The translations under genes were made by a program, and so were the position numbers. A DNA stretch of 64,000 bases. Origin: SHZL01 sp963708905 (lineage in GTDB: Bacteria > Pseudomonadota > Gammaproteobacteria > Xanthomonadales > SZUA-36). Numbering within the stretch: the first letter of the stretch is position 1; every line of letters begins with the position of its first letter. Under the pieces are notes generated by a model. The model was not told the DNA's origin, did not search any database, and saw nothing but the letters and a program-made list of their open reading frames with translations. The stretch lies in contig CAVPUV010000052.1 of the NCBI GenBank assembly GCA_963708905.1, forward strand, positions 1 to 64,000, given 5' to 3'. This document shows positions 32,681 through 41,862 of this stretch, piece by piece.

Positions 32681-33247
32681 ATGAAATGCATATATTATCT
32701 AGCGCCGTCTCTGGTTAGCACACAGCAGATTTCTGAAGATTTACGGGACGTGGGGATCGACGACTGGCTGTTGCATGTCGTATCCAGAGACGAAGCCGGG
32801 CTGAAAAAAGAAAAGCTGCACTCGAGTAACTGGCTGGAAACCACAGACCTGCTGCGTGACGGTTTTATCGGCGCCAACTTGGGATTTATTGCCGGTGCGA
32901 TTGCCGCGGGCAGCCTGATGATATTCGAACCTTTCGGACCGGACGTGCCCGGTGTGGTCTTTTTCTTGCTGGTGGTGGTAGCCACGCTGTTTGGCGCCTG
33001 GGTGGGCGGGCTGATCGGGATGGACAGCGAAAACCGCAAATTACGCCGCTTCCACAGCGAAATCGAGGCAGGTAAATACCTGGTTCTGATTTACGCGCGC
33101 AAAGGTATGGGAGTCAAAATCAAGCAGATGATGGGTGAACGGCACCCCGAGGCACGGCATATTGCCACGGACAGGCATTTCATCAACCCCTTCAGCGAGG
33201 TTGAACGACACCGTCGCCGCAATCAACCAAAAAACGCATTCAAATAA
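32681..33247 (+). CDS. Membrane protein of unknown function
   Basis: 188 residues from ATG at 32681, with GGAAGAAG upstream. A cytoplasmic N-terminal domain (MKCIYYLAPSLVSTQQISED) precedes two membrane helices (GFIGANLGFIAGAIAAGSLM; VVFFLLVVVATLFGAWVGGL) and a basic C-terminus. The glycine-rich helices resemble those of small stress-related membrane proteins. It immediately precedes the cytochrome oxidase operon but shows no oxidase assembly motif. Confidence 0.65.
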   Translation: MKCIYYLAPSLVSTQQISEDLRDVGIDDWLLHVVSRDEAGLKKEKLHSSNWLETTDLLRDGFIGANLGFIAGAIAAGSLMIFEPFGPDVPGVVFFLLVVVATLFGAWVGGLIGMDSENRKLRRFHSEIEAGKYLVLIYARKGMGVKIKQMMGERHPEARHIATDRHFINPFSEVERHRRRNQPKNAFK

Positions 33248-33270
33248 CAAGCACGGCATAGGAAAAAGAT

Positions 33271-34626
33271 ATGGCAGTTGCAATCGGAATTCTTGTACTG
33301 GTCGTCATAACCCTGCTTTTTCACTTCCTGAGTCCCTGGTGGTTTACACCGATTGCTGCCGACTGGAGTTCCATTGATCACACCGTCATCATCACTTTCT
33401 GGGTGACAGGTATCGTTTTTGTCCTGCTTAATGCATTCCTCATATGGGTGGTCATCCGTTACCGGCACCGCGCCGGCGTCAAGGCGCATTACGAGCCCGA
33501 AAGTCACAAGCTGGAGTGGTGGCTGACCATCATCACCACGGTCGGCGTCATCGCCATGCTGGCGCCCGGCTTGTGGGTGTGGGACCGTGTCATCTCGGTG
33601 CCGGACGATGCCGAGGTGGTTGAGGTGGTTGGCCAGCAGTGGCACTGGAGTTTCCGTTTTCCCGGTGACGATGGTGTATTGGGGCAGGTCGACATCGCCG
33701 CGATGACTGCGGACAACCCGCTCGGCCTCAAAGCGGAGGATCCGGCCGGTCTCGATGACATCCTGATCACGGATGGCGAGTTGCACTTGCAGGTGGACAA
33801 GACTTATAAATTCGTGCTGCGCTCCAAGGATGTTATACACAATTTCACGGTACCCCAGTTTCGGGTGAAGATGGACCTGATACCGGGCATGACGCCCTAT
33901 GTCTGGGCGACGCTGAATCAAAGTGGCCGCTACGACATCATGTGCGAGGAGCTTTGCGGCATCGGCCACTTCGCCATGCGCGGGGCAGTCGTGGTGGAAG
34001 ATGAAGCCACTTTCAGGAACTGGCTGGACAGCAAGCCGACTTTTGCCGGAGTGCTGCATAGCCCGCAACCGGACATCGCGGCCGGACAAGCCCAGTTTGC
34101 CGTCTGCAGTGCCTGTCACGGTGCCCAGGGTGAGGGTAACCAGATGCTCAATGCGCCCAGGCTGGCGGGACAGTCAAGCTGGTATCTCAAACGGCAACTG
34201 AAGAACTTCAAACACGGCCTGCGCGGTGCTGACAGCAGTGACAGCTTCGGTGCACAAATGGCGCCGATGGCAGCCACACTGGCCGATGATAAGGCGATCG
34301 ACAATGTCGTGGCCTTTATCGGCTCTCTACCCGCGACAGATGCGCCGGCAACCATGACGGGTGATGCAATACGGGGCGAAGAAATCTTCATCACCTGCAG
34401 ATCCTGTCATGGCCCCCTGGCGCAGGGCATATGGTCCATGAATGCGCCACGCCTGAGCGGTACCAACGATTGGTACCTGGCGCGGCAACTGGACAATTAC
34501 AAAAAAGGAATACGCGGAGCGCACCCGGCGGATCTGTATGGCAAGCAGATGACGCTGATCACGGGCGTGCTGCGTGATGACCAGGCAATCAATGACCTGG
34601 TTGCCTATATCAACACCCTGCAATGA
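33271..34626 (+). CDS. coxB: Cytochrome c oxidase subunit II with two c-type cytochrome domains
   Basis: 451 residues. Two N-terminal membrane helices, then the cupredoxin CuA domain with VIHNFTVP and CEELCGIGHFAM, giving the His, Cys, Cys, His and Met ligands. Two C-terminal c-type domains carry CSACH and CRSCH heme sites. Subunit II accepts electrons from cytochrome c and passes them to subunit I; fusion to cytochromes defines caa3-type oxidases, but one heme domain is usual and two is less common. It starts the oxidase operon. Confidence 0.94.
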   Translation: MAVAIGILVLVVITLLFHFLSPWWFTPIAADWSSIDHTVIITFWVTGIVFVLLNAFLIWVVIRYRHRAGVKAHYEPESHKLEWWLTIITTVGVIAMLAPGLWVWDRVISVPDDAEVVEVVGQQWHWSFRFPGDDGVLGQVDIAAMTADNPLGLKAEDPAGLDDILITDGELHLQVDKTYKFVLRSKDVIHNFTVPQFRVKMDLIPGMTPYVWATLNQSGRYDIMCEELCGIGHFAMRGAVVVEDEATFRNWLDSKPTFAGVLHSPQPDIAAGQAQFAVCSACHGAQGEGNQMLNAPRLAGQSSWYLKRQLKNFKHGLRGADSSDSFGAQMAPMAATLADDKAIDNVVAFIGSLPATDAPATMTGDAIRGEEIFITCRSCHGPLAQGIWSMNAPRLSGTNDWYLARQLDNYKKGIRGAHPADLYGKQMTLITGVLRDDQAINDLVAYINTLQ

Positions 34627-34642
34627 ACAGGAGCTCAGTCTA

Positions 34643-36424
34643 ATGGCATACGTTGCAATCGCGGATCGGGACCATGAGGTACACCTGCATGACCCACAGT
34701 CCTTCGTCAGCAAGTACATCTGGAGCCAGGACCACAAGGTCATTGCGATCCAGTATTCCCTGACCGCCATTACCGTGGGCCTGGTCGCCCTGGTGCTCAG
34801 CCTGGGCATGCGCTTGCAGTTGGGATTCCCGGATACCTTTTCCTTTATCACGCCGGACGAGTACTACCAGGCCATCACCATGCACGGCATGATCATGGTG
34901 GTCTACCTGCTCACCGCCTTGCTGCTGGGAGGTTTCGGTAATTACCTGATTCCCTTGATGGTTGGCGCCAGGGACATGGTTTTCCCCTACATGAATATGC
35001 TCAGTTACTGGGTATACCTGTTGTCGGTACTGGTGTTGTGCTCCAGTTTCTTCATCTCGGGAGGTCCCACCGGGGCCGGCTGGACCTTGTATCCTCCGCA
35101 ATCCGCACTGCCTGGCACCCCGGGGGTTGGCGGCGGTATCGTGCTGATGCTGGTTTCATTGGTGTTGTTCATCGTGGCATTCACCATGGGTGGTCTGAAC
35201 TATGTCACCACGGTATTGCAAGCCCGTTGCCGCGGCATGACCATGATGCGTATGCCCCTGGCGGTATGGGGAATTTTCACTGCCACCATACTGGGTCTGC
35301 TGGCTTTCCCGGCGCTCCTGGTTTCCGGCATCATGCTGTTGCTGGACGCGGTGGTCGGGACCAGTTTCTTCATGCCGGCCTTGCTATCGATGGGTGAGCA
35401 GTCCAGGCACAGCGGCGGCAGCCCCATCCTGTTCCAGCACCTGTTCTGGTTTTTCGGCCACCCCGAGGTATACATCGTTGCCTTGCCCGCCTTTGGCGTC
35501 ATCTCGGATCTGGTCGCCGTGCACGCACGCAAGAACATCTTTGGCTATCGAATGATGGTGTGGGCTATCCTGGCCATCGGTGTGATTTCCTTCATTGTCT
35601 GGGCCCACCATATGTACGTCAGTGGCATGAACCCGTACTTTGGCTTTTTCTTCGCCACCACTACCCTGATCATTGCCATCCCCACGGCGCTGAAGGTTTA
35701 CAACTGGGTGTTGACCCTGTGGCGGGGTGACATACATTTGACGGTGCCGATGCTGTTCGTCATCGGTTTCATTTTCACTTTCATCAACGGCGGCATCACC
35801 GGCCTGTTCCTTGGCAACGTGGCGGTGGACATGCCGTTATCCGACACCTATTTCGTTATTGGTCATTTCCACATGGTGATGGGTGTGTCTCCCATCCTGG
35901 TGATATTCGGCTCGATCTATCACTGGTATCCGAAAATAACCGGCCGCATGCTGAATGATACCCTGGGCAGGATTCATTTCTGGGCCACCTTGTTCGGCAC
36001 CTACGCCATCTACCTGCCGATGCACTATCTGGGCATTCTTGGTTTGCCAAGACGCTATTACGCCATGGGCGATACCGCGTTCATACCGGATTCAGCGCAC
36101 GCCATGAATCAGGGTATTTCCATAGCTGCTTTCTTCGTGGCGGCGGTGCAATTGATATTCCTGTTCAACCTCATCTGGAGCCGCTTCCACGGCAAGCCTG
36201 CCGGCGCCAACCCCTGGAACGCCACCACGCTGGAATGGCAAACGCCGCAAACGCCGCCGGTACATGGTAATTGGGGTGCTGAATTACCCGTAGTCTATCG
36301 CTGGGCCTATGACTACAGCGTACCGGGCGCGGCGCAGGATTTCATACCGCAGACCATGGCGCCGGAAGACGTGCCCACGATCGCGGGCAGCAGCTATAGC
36401 GGAGGCGAGGGCGAACACACATGA
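34643..36424 (+). CDS. ctaD: Cytochrome c oxidase subunit I
   Basis: 593 residues from ATG at 34643 (AGGAGCT upstream). Twelve or so membrane helices. Heme and copper ligands are visible in MHGMIMV, FGHPEVYIVALP (with the cross-linked His-Tyr and the A-type XGHPEVY signature), WAHHMYVSG and HFHMVMG. It reduces oxygen at the heme-copper centre and pumps protons. The start overlaps nothing; the stop overlaps the next gene by four bases. Confidence 0.96.
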   Translation: MAYVAIADRDHEVHLHDPQSFVSKYIWSQDHKVIAIQYSLTAITVGLVALVLSLGMRLQLGFPDTFSFITPDEYYQAITMHGMIMVVYLLTALLLGGFGNYLIPLMVGARDMVFPYMNMLSYWVYLLSVLVLCSSFFISGGPTGAGWTLYPPQSALPGTPGVGGGIVLMLVSLVLFIVAFTMGGLNYVTTVLQARCRGMTMMRMPLAVWGIFTATILGLLAFPALLVSGIMLLLDAVVGTSFFMPALLSMGEQSRHSGGSPILFQHLFWFFGHPEVYIVALPAFGVISDLVAVHARKNIFGYRMMVWAILAIGVISFIVWAHHMYVSGMNPYFGFFFATTTLIIAIPTALKVYNWVLTLWRGDIHLTVPMLFVIGFIFTFINGGITGLFLGNVAVDMPLSDTYFVIGHFHMVMGVSPILVIFGSIYHWYPKITGRMLNDTLGRIHFWATLFGTYAIYLPMHYLGILGLPRRYYAMGDTAFIPDSAHAMNQGISIAAFFVAAVQLIFLFNLIWSRFHGKPAGANPWNATTLEWQTPQTPPVHGNWGAELPVVYRWAYDYSVPGAAQDFIPQTMAPEDVPTIAGSSYSGGEGEHT

Positions 36425-37035
36425 GCCTGCTGCGTAAACTCATGGCCAAACCCTGGGAGCACGCAGGGGAAATGGAAGGTATGCATGGCGGCAACGTCGT
36501 TGGCCGGCCGGCCAGCAGGGCCGGCTTGTATTTGTTCCTCGCCGTGATCACCAGCATGTTCCTGCTGTTCAGTATTTCACACCAGATGCGTGCCTCCTAT
36601 CCTGACTGGAAGGCTGTGGCGGAGCCTGGAATTCTCTGGTTCAATACCGGCATCCTGCTGCTGGCCAGCATTTGTTTGCAGCTGGCCCGCAACGCGGCCG
36701 TGCGCGCTTCTTACCCTGCCATGAGATTCAACCTGCTGGCCGGAGATATACTGACCGTGGTTTTTGTAGTTGGCCAGATGATCGCCTGGAAGCAGATGCT
36801 GGACGCCGGATATTTTGCCGCGGACAACCCGGCCAATGCGTTTTTTTATCTGTTTACCGCGGTGCATGCCTTGCATTTGCTTGGCGGTCTGTGGTTTCTG
36901 CTGGGCGCTTCCAGATGGGCGCTGAGGGCGCCAGAGGACAAGGATCTGGCAGTGCGGATCGGACTGTGCGCAACTTACTGGCATTACCTGCTACTGGTAT
37001 GGGTGTTGTTGTTTTACCTGCTGCTGAGCAGCTAA
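36421..37035 (+). CDS. Cytochrome c oxidase subunit III-like protein (first)
   Basis: 204 residues with about five membrane helices, including FYLFTAVHALHLLGGLWFLL and CATYWHYLLLVWVLLFYLLL, which match the later helices of subunit III. The N-terminus is shorter than in classical CoxC. It overlaps subunit I by four bases (ATGA). A second subunit III homologue follows, so the two may form a divided or duplicated subunit III. Confidence 0.85.
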   Translation: MSLLRKLMAKPWEHAGEMEGMHGGNVVGRPASRAGLYLFLAVITSMFLLFSISHQMRASYPDWKAVAEPGILWFNTGILLLASICLQLARNAAVRASYPAMRFNLLAGDILTVVFVVGQMIAWKQMLDAGYFAADNPANAFFYLFTAVHALHLLGGLWFLLGASRWALRAPEDKDLAVRIGLCATYWHYLLLVWVLLFYLLLSS

Positions 37036-37057
37036 GATCAAACTAGAGGGAAAAGGT

Positions 37058-37753
37058 ATGACACATGAAGCTCTGGCGGGCATAACGGCTGGCATCCCGG
37101 TTGGCAACCGGGGTGTGGTCAACGACCTCTCAGGCGACAAACAGGCGTTCCACGTTCCATGGGGCAAGGCCATGATGTGGATTTTCCTGCTCAGCGATAC
37201 CTTTATTTTTTCCTGTTTCCTGATCGGTTATATGACCGTGCGGATTTCCACTACCGTGCCGTGGCCGAATCCCAGTGAAGTTTTCGCGCTGTCTTTTGGC
37301 GGTGAGCCCATCCCGCTGATCCTGATTGCCATCATGACCTTTGTGCTCATCACTTCGAGCGGAACCATGGCGCTGGCGGTAAATTTCGGTTATCGCAGGA
37401 ACAAGAAACTGACGGTGCTGCTGATGATGGCGACGGCCCTGTTGGGCGCGACCTTCGTCAGCATGCAGGCCTTCGAGTGGACCAAGCTCATTCTGGATGA
37501 AGGCGTGCGACCCTGGGGTAATCCCATGGGCGCGGCCCAGTTTGGTGCCTCATTCTTCATGATCACCGGTTTTCACGGCATGCATGTTTCCGCCGGGGTG
37601 ATCTACCTGAGCGTCATTGCCTATCGGGTGGGCAGCGGTTTTTATGATCGCAACAAGGGCGGTAATTATGAAACTGTCGAAATTGCCGGCCTTTACTGGC
37701 ACTTCGTCGATCTGGTGTGGGTATTTATTTTCGCCTTTTTCTACCTGTGGTGA
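37058..37753 (+). CDS. coxC: Cytochrome c oxidase subunit III-like protein (second)
   Basis: 231 residues. WGKAMMWIFLLSDTFIFSCF, SMQAFEWTKLI, ASFFMITGFHGMHVSAGVIY and IAGLYWHFVDLVWVFIFAFF are characteristic subunit III helices. GGGAAAAGG lies just upstream. It is closer to canonical CoxC than the gene before it. Confidence 0.9.
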   Translation: MTHEALAGITAGIPVGNRGVVNDLSGDKQAFHVPWGKAMMWIFLLSDTFIFSCFLIGYMTVRISTTVPWPNPSEVFALSFGGEPIPLILIAIMTFVLITSSGTMALAVNFGYRRNKKLTVLLMMATALLGATFVSMQAFEWTKLILDEGVRPWGNPMGAAQFGASFFMITGFHGMHVSAGVIYLSVIAYRVGSGFYDRNKGGNYETVEIAGLYWHFVDLVWVFIFAFFYLW

Positions 37754-37797
37754 CGATTCATTAAACGCTTGAGAAAACAAAACTGGAGCAAAACATT

Positions 37798-38145
37798 ATG
37801 GCAACTGCGGAAGGCCACCAGCAACACCCTCTCAGTATTTATTTCTGGGTCTGGGGCTTGTTATTTATGCTCAGCGGATTCTCCTACGCGGTGGATTATT
37901 TTCAGCTGGAGGGCATGTTGAGGTGGTCTCTGATATTGCTGTTCATGTTTCTCAAAGCCGGTTTCATCGTCGCTGTTTTCATGCACATGGCCTGGGAGCG
38001 GCTGGCGCTGATTTATGCCATCCTGGTGCCGCCGTTGTGCCTGACGGTATTCATTTCCCTGATGACGATCGAGGGTGACTACACCTTCCTGACACGCCTG
38101 GTGGCATTCGGGCCGGCTGCGGAAATTATCGCCCCACATCATTAA
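37798..38145 (+). CDS. Cytochrome oxidase subunit IV
   Basis: 115 residues with three membrane helices (IYFWVWGLLFMLSGFSYAVD; SLILLFMFLKAGFIVAVFMH; LIYAILVPPLCLTVFISL). The KAGFIVAVFMHM motif is typical of bacterial subunit IV (CyoD/CtaF-like). It closes the oxidase operon; no heme A synthase or Cox11-type assembly gene follows in the window. Confidence 0.88.
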   Translation: MATAEGHQQHPLSIYFWVWGLLFMLSGFSYAVDYFQLEGMLRWSLILLFMFLKAGFIVAVFMHMAWERLALIYAILVPPLCLTVFISLMTIEGDYTFLTRLVAFGPAAEIIAPHH

Positions 38146-38298
38146 AGAAAACTCTGATTAATTCAGAGCTTTCGAAATATCTCGCCGGCCAGTGCCGTAA
38201 TAACAAAAATCGCTTGTTGCCGTGGTCAGCCCGGGCCGGCAGGTTCTCTGTTACATTAGGCGCCCTGATGCGCAGACCATGCAGTGAAATGTATACCC

Positions 38299-39576
38299 AT
38301 GAATGATCACCGGCAGCCAGAGGGTTTATCCCGCGAATCCTTGTTGCGGATTCTGGAGGTGAGCCAGAAACTGGCGGAATCCTTCGATCCCATGCAGTTG
38401 CTCACGGAGGTCGTAGTAGCAGGTAAGGATGTGTTGCTGGCCGACCGGGGCAGCTTGTGGATTTATCGGGCCGAGCATGGCGATCTGGAGCTGAAAGTGC
38501 CCAGGGACAGCGAGGATGATCCGCCCATACGAGTACCGGCTGGCCGGGGCCTGGTGGGCGAATGCCTGGAGAAACGGCAAATCATCAATGTGCCGGATGC
38601 CTATGCTGATCCCCGTTTCAACATTGCGGTAGACCGCACCACCGGCTACCACACTCGTTCCATCTTGAGTATCCCCCTGCTTGGACGCCGCGGCGAGCCG
38701 GTCGGTGTCATGCAATTGCTCAACAAACAAGGTGGTGTGTTCGACCACAGCGACGAATTGGCGGCTACCGCACTGGCCGCCCAATGTGCCGTGGCATTAC
38801 AGCGGACACAGCTGACCGAAGCATTGTTGCTGAAAGAGCGGCTGGATGAAGAAGTTTCGCTGGCACGGGAAATTCAGATGAGCACCTTGCCCGATGTCAT
38901 GCCGGTAGTGCCCGGTTACGACCTGCACGGTGAGTTCCTGCCGGCGGACCAGACCGGTGGTGACATGTTTGATCTGGTCATGCTAAAAGACCGCCTGTTC
39001 ATATTGCTCGGCGATGCCACCGGCCACGGTTTCGGACCGGCGCTTTCGGCGACACAGATGCAGGCCATGCTGCGGGTGGCATTTCGCTGTGGTGCAGATC
39101 TGGCACAGGCCTACCGGCACGTGAACAACCAGTTAACCGAGGATTTGCCCGACGATCGATTCCTCACGGCCTTCATGGGATTCCTGGATCCGGGCGACCA
39201 CGTGGTGTCTTATTACTCGGGCGGGCAGGGGCCATTACTCCATTTCCATGCCGCCGAACGAAGCTGCGAATGGCTTAAGCCCACTCATTTCCCCGTGGGG
39301 ATCATGGAACTGGGTGATCCGGGCGAAGCCAGTACCATCCGGATGGCGCCTGGTGATGTGCTGGCATTGTTGTCGGATGGTATTTATGAGTACGCCAATG
39401 ACCAGGGTGCTCAATTCGGCGAAGAACGCGTGGCGGAACTGCTGGGCTTTCACCACCACCTGCCCATGGCCATGCTGAGTCAAGAGTTGCTGCAGGCGGT
39501 ATTCGGATTTGGTGGAGACGAAAAGCAGGCTGATGACATCACGGTGGTATTGATCCGCCGGCTCAACGAAGTATAA
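38299..39576 (+). CDS. GAF domain plus PP2C/SpoIIE-type serine phosphatase
   Basis: 425 residues from ATG at 38299 (GTG at 38284 also possible). An N-terminal GAF domain (residues ~15-175: VVVAGKDVLLADRGSLW, VPAGRGLVGECLE, SILSIPLLGRRG) precedes a short coiled helix and a SpoIIE phosphatase domain with FLPADQTGGDMFDLV, LLGDATGHGFGPAL and LLSDGIYEYAN supplying the metal-binding aspartates. Such enzymes dephosphorylate a STAS anti-anti-sigma protein. The kinase and STAS genes follow directly, making this the sensor arm of a partner-switching module. Confidence 0.9.
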   Translation: MNDHRQPEGLSRESLLRILEVSQKLAESFDPMQLLTEVVVAGKDVLLADRGSLWIYRAEHGDLELKVPRDSEDDPPIRVPAGRGLVGECLEKRQIINVPDAYADPRFNIAVDRTTGYHTRSILSIPLLGRRGEPVGVMQLLNKQGGVFDHSDELAATALAAQCAVALQRTQLTEALLLKERLDEEVSLAREIQMSTLPDVMPVVPGYDLHGEFLPADQTGGDMFDLVMLKDRLFILLGDATGHGFGPALSATQMQAMLRVAFRCGADLAQAYRHVNNQLTEDLPDDRFLTAFMGFLDPGDHVVSYYSGGQGPLLHFHAAERSCEWLKPTHFPVGIMELGDPGEASTIRMAPGDVLALLSDGIYEYANDQGAQFGEERVAELLGFHHHLPMAMLSQELLQAVFGFGGDEKQADDITVVLIRRLNEV

Positions 39577-39612
39577 ACCCGGCCACGACAACAAACAGTT
39601 AGAGGGCAAAGC

Positions 39613-40026
39613 ATGCAAAAAAAATTCAACAGAAGTTTCGATGAGATAGCCCACATAGTTGATGATACCAAGCGATTCTTTGAAGTCGAGGGCATTGATC
39701 CGGGTTTGCGCACCGCGGTGGATTTATGCATCGAAGAACTGTTTGTCAATATGGTCAACTATAATACGGAAACGGCCGAGGATATCCTGCTGGAGATGAA
39801 CCCCATTTCCGGGGGTATCGAGGTCAGCCTGACGGATTTCGATGTCGATCGGTTCGATCCCACCATGGCCAGGGAAGTCGATATCGATGCACCATTGTCC
39901 GAGCGGACGCCCGGCGGTCTGGGGGTTTACCTGGTGCTCAAGATGGTCGATTCGATCCACTACGAGTACCATAAACGCCAGAGTAAAATCACATTCCGCA
40001 TCAAGGTGGCCACAAGCAATGTTTGA
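39613..40026 (+). CDS. RsbW-like serine kinase / anti-sigma ATPase
   Basis: 137 residues of a GHKL (HATPase_c_2) domain. CIEELFVNMVNYNTE is the N box, DFDVDRFDP the G1-like region and PGGLGVYLVLKMVDSIHY the G2 glycine loop. RsbW/SpoIIAB relatives phosphorylate the STAS partner and may hold a sigma factor. It overlaps the STAS gene by eight bases. Confidence 0.88.
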   Translation: MQKKFNRSFDEIAHIVDDTKRFFEVEGIDPGLRTAVDLCIEELFVNMVNYNTETAEDILLEMNPISGGIEVSLTDFDVDRFDPTMAREVDIDAPLSERTPGGLGVYLVLKMVDSIHYEYHKRQSKITFRIKVATSNV

Positions 40027-40309
40027 CATTGAATTCAATGACCAGGGGCAAGTGACCGTGAGTGGCCGGCTGGATGCCGCACAGTCAGCAAAAGCGCAGG
40101 AGTTCCTCGACCGGGTTGGCGGTGAATGCGTGCTGAACATGGCGCAACTGGAATACATTTCCAGCGCCGGCTTGGGTGTGCTGCTGAAGACACACAAACG
40201 ACTGATGGCGGGGTCTGGCGGACTGCAGTTGATTAACGTCAACAGCCATATCAATGATATTTTTCGTTACTCTGGATTTGACAAGTTGTTTAATATCACT
40301 ACCTTATAG
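40019..40309 (+). CDS. STAS-domain anti-sigma factor antagonist
   Basis: 96 residues from ATG at 40019. MFDIEFNDQGQVTVSGRLD and LNMAQLEYISSAGLGVLLKT carry the STAS fold with the phosphorylatable serine in YISSAG. It starts inside the kinase gene, a tight translational coupling. Its state would be set by the phosphatase and the kinase just upstream. Confidence 0.9.
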   Translation: MFDIEFNDQGQVTVSGRLDAAQSAKAQEFLDRVGGECVLNMAQLEYISSAGLGVLLKTHKRLMAGSGGLQLINVNSHINDIFRYSGFDKLFNITTL

Positions 40310-40399
40310 CCATGAACTCGAACCTGGATCCAGTCGTTTCCGCTGTCCGGGGAATTTACTTGACCGCTCCACCAACCTTTTCGCCGGTAATCTGTAGTT

Positions 40400-40939
40400 A
40401 TGGATAACAGTCGGGACCATGCACTCATCACGCGATGCAGGCGTGGCGACCGGCAGGCGCTGGGAGAGTTGATCAAGGAATATGAACGGCCCATTTACAA
40501 CGCGGCATATCGCATTCTCGGCAATATTGATGATGCAGCGGATGTAACCCAAACCGTTTTCATGAAAGCCTTTGAACGCCTTGATCAGTACAACCCGGAA
40601 TACAAATTTTTCAGCTGGATTTACCGGATAGCGGTCAATGAGTCCATCAACCTGCACAACCGGAACAAAAATCTGCAATCCCTCGAAGATGAGGATATTG
40701 CGGGTGTCTCCAACCCGGAAGAAGATGTTGATGCCAACAAATTGTCCCGCATCATTCAGGCCGGTTTGATGGAATTGCAGGATGATTACCGTGTCGTGGT
40801 CGTATTGAGGCATTTCTCTGATATGAGCTACAGGGACATCAGCGTGGTCTTGCACATTCCGGAAAAAACCGTTAAATCCCGGCTATATTCCGCACGCCAG
40901 CTGATGAAAGCCCAGCTGGCCGAGCAGGGGCTGATATGA
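40400..40939 (+). CDS. ECF-type RNA polymerase sigma factor
   Basis: 179 residues. Region 2 (ALGELIKEYERPIYNAAYRI, DAADVTQTVFMKAFERLD) and region 4 (FSDMSYRDISVVLHIPEKTV, KSRLYSARQLMKAQLAEQ) are clear. It begins 90 bases after the STAS gene and overlaps the next gene by four bases. Control by the anti-sigma that follows is expected; a link to the partner-switching genes upstream is inferred from the operon. Confidence 0.93.
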   Translation: MDNSRDHALITRCRRGDRQALGELIKEYERPIYNAAYRILGNIDDAADVTQTVFMKAFERLDQYNPEYKFFSWIYRIAVNESINLHNRNKNLQSLEDEDIAGVSNPEEDVDANKLSRIIQAGLMELQDDYRVVVVLRHFSDMSYRDISVVLHIPEKTVKSRLYSARQLMKAQLAEQGLI

Positions 40940-41691
40940 ACAGGTTGGATGAACGGATTGCGGAACTGATACAGGCGGACACCGATGGCGAACTGGCTGC
41001 GGTGGATCGTGCCGAACTGACGGCAGCACTGGAAAACTCTGCCCAGGCGCGGGAGTTTCACGATGAATTGACCCGGGTGGCAAAATTGATGGCGGATGTG
41101 CCGGATATCGACCCGCCATGGGGTCTCAGGCGGCGAATTCTCGACAGCATCAAACTGCCGGCTCGTCCAGGGCTGTCGGGTTGGCAAAGACCGGCGTCCT
41201 ATGGTTTGGCAGTTGCCGCCGGTGTGCTGGTGGCCATCGGTGTCGCGCAGATGTCGACGCCACAGGGATCAGAGGATATGAGCAGCCTGGTGGGAACGAT
41301 GGTCAGCCAGGGTCATGACCTTGCCAGGCCGGCGACCAGTGAACTGGCGATCGATCTTGCGGGAGTGCAGGGGCAGGTGCGGATGAAGAGCCTCAATTTG
41401 GCATGGGCGCTTGAGTTTGATTTGAAATCCGAGGATGCGGTGGAAGTCGCCATCGACCTTGCTGGCAGTGGACTGAGTTTCGGCGGATATGCCAACCAGG
41501 ACGAGAATGCCGGAGTCGACAATATGGAAATTTCCGAAGGGAAAGTACGGATGACGAACCAGGGTAGTCATCAATTTGTGTTATTCCTGCGCAGGGCGCC
41601 TGAGGCGAGTGATGGCCCACAGGAGATAGGGATTGTGGTGAACCGTCTGGGCGAAACTGTATACCGGGGTTTATTGGAATCCGGGGGGTGA
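40936..41691 (+). CDS. Membrane anti-sigma factor, non-zinc type
   Basis: 251 residues. A cytoplasmic N-terminal helical domain (ERIAELIQADTDGELAAVD, about 75 residues) lacks the HxxxCxxC zinc motif of many ECF anti-sigmas. One membrane helix (ASYGLAVAAGVLVAIGVAQM) and a periplasmic domain follow. It is translationally coupled to the sigma gene. A strong hairpin follows at 41701. Confidence 0.8.
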   Translation: MNRLDERIAELIQADTDGELAAVDRAELTAALENSAQAREFHDELTRVAKLMADVPDIDPPWGLRRRILDSIKLPARPGLSGWQRPASYGLAVAAGVLVAIGVAQMSTPQGSEDMSSLVGTMVSQGHDLARPATSELAIDLAGVQGQVRMKSLNLAWALEFDLKSEDAVEVAIDLAGSGLSFGGYANQDENAGVDNMEISEGKVRMTNQGSHQFVLFLRRAPEASDGPQEIGIVVNRLGETVYRGLLESGG

Positions 41692-41700
41692 GACGAGTGG

Positions 41701-41725
41701 TTCTGGCGCCCGCTGGGCGCCAGAA
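41701..41725 (+). terminator. Hairpin after the sigma/anti-sigma operon
   Basis: TTCTGGCGCCC and GGGCGCCAGAA form a perfect 11-pair stem with a three-base loop. The following bases (TCTCTCACTT) are only weakly U-rich, so termination may be partial, letting the repeat-protein gene be read. Confidence 0.6.
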
Positions 41726-41862
41726 TCTCTCACTTACCAACTTTTTATAAGCAACCTTGTAGTTGTTATCAAGAGGCTGAGGCCGAGTTGAGTAATGACC
41801 GCCTTTGCGACAATGAACGAAATTTGGGAACGAGATTTGGAAATCAACCAGGGAGTAGCAAG

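Noticed and set aside
38146..38298. tRNA or small RNA between the oxidase operon and the phosphatase gene
   Set aside because: No cloverleaf or strong terminator was seen. It is most likely a promoter region.
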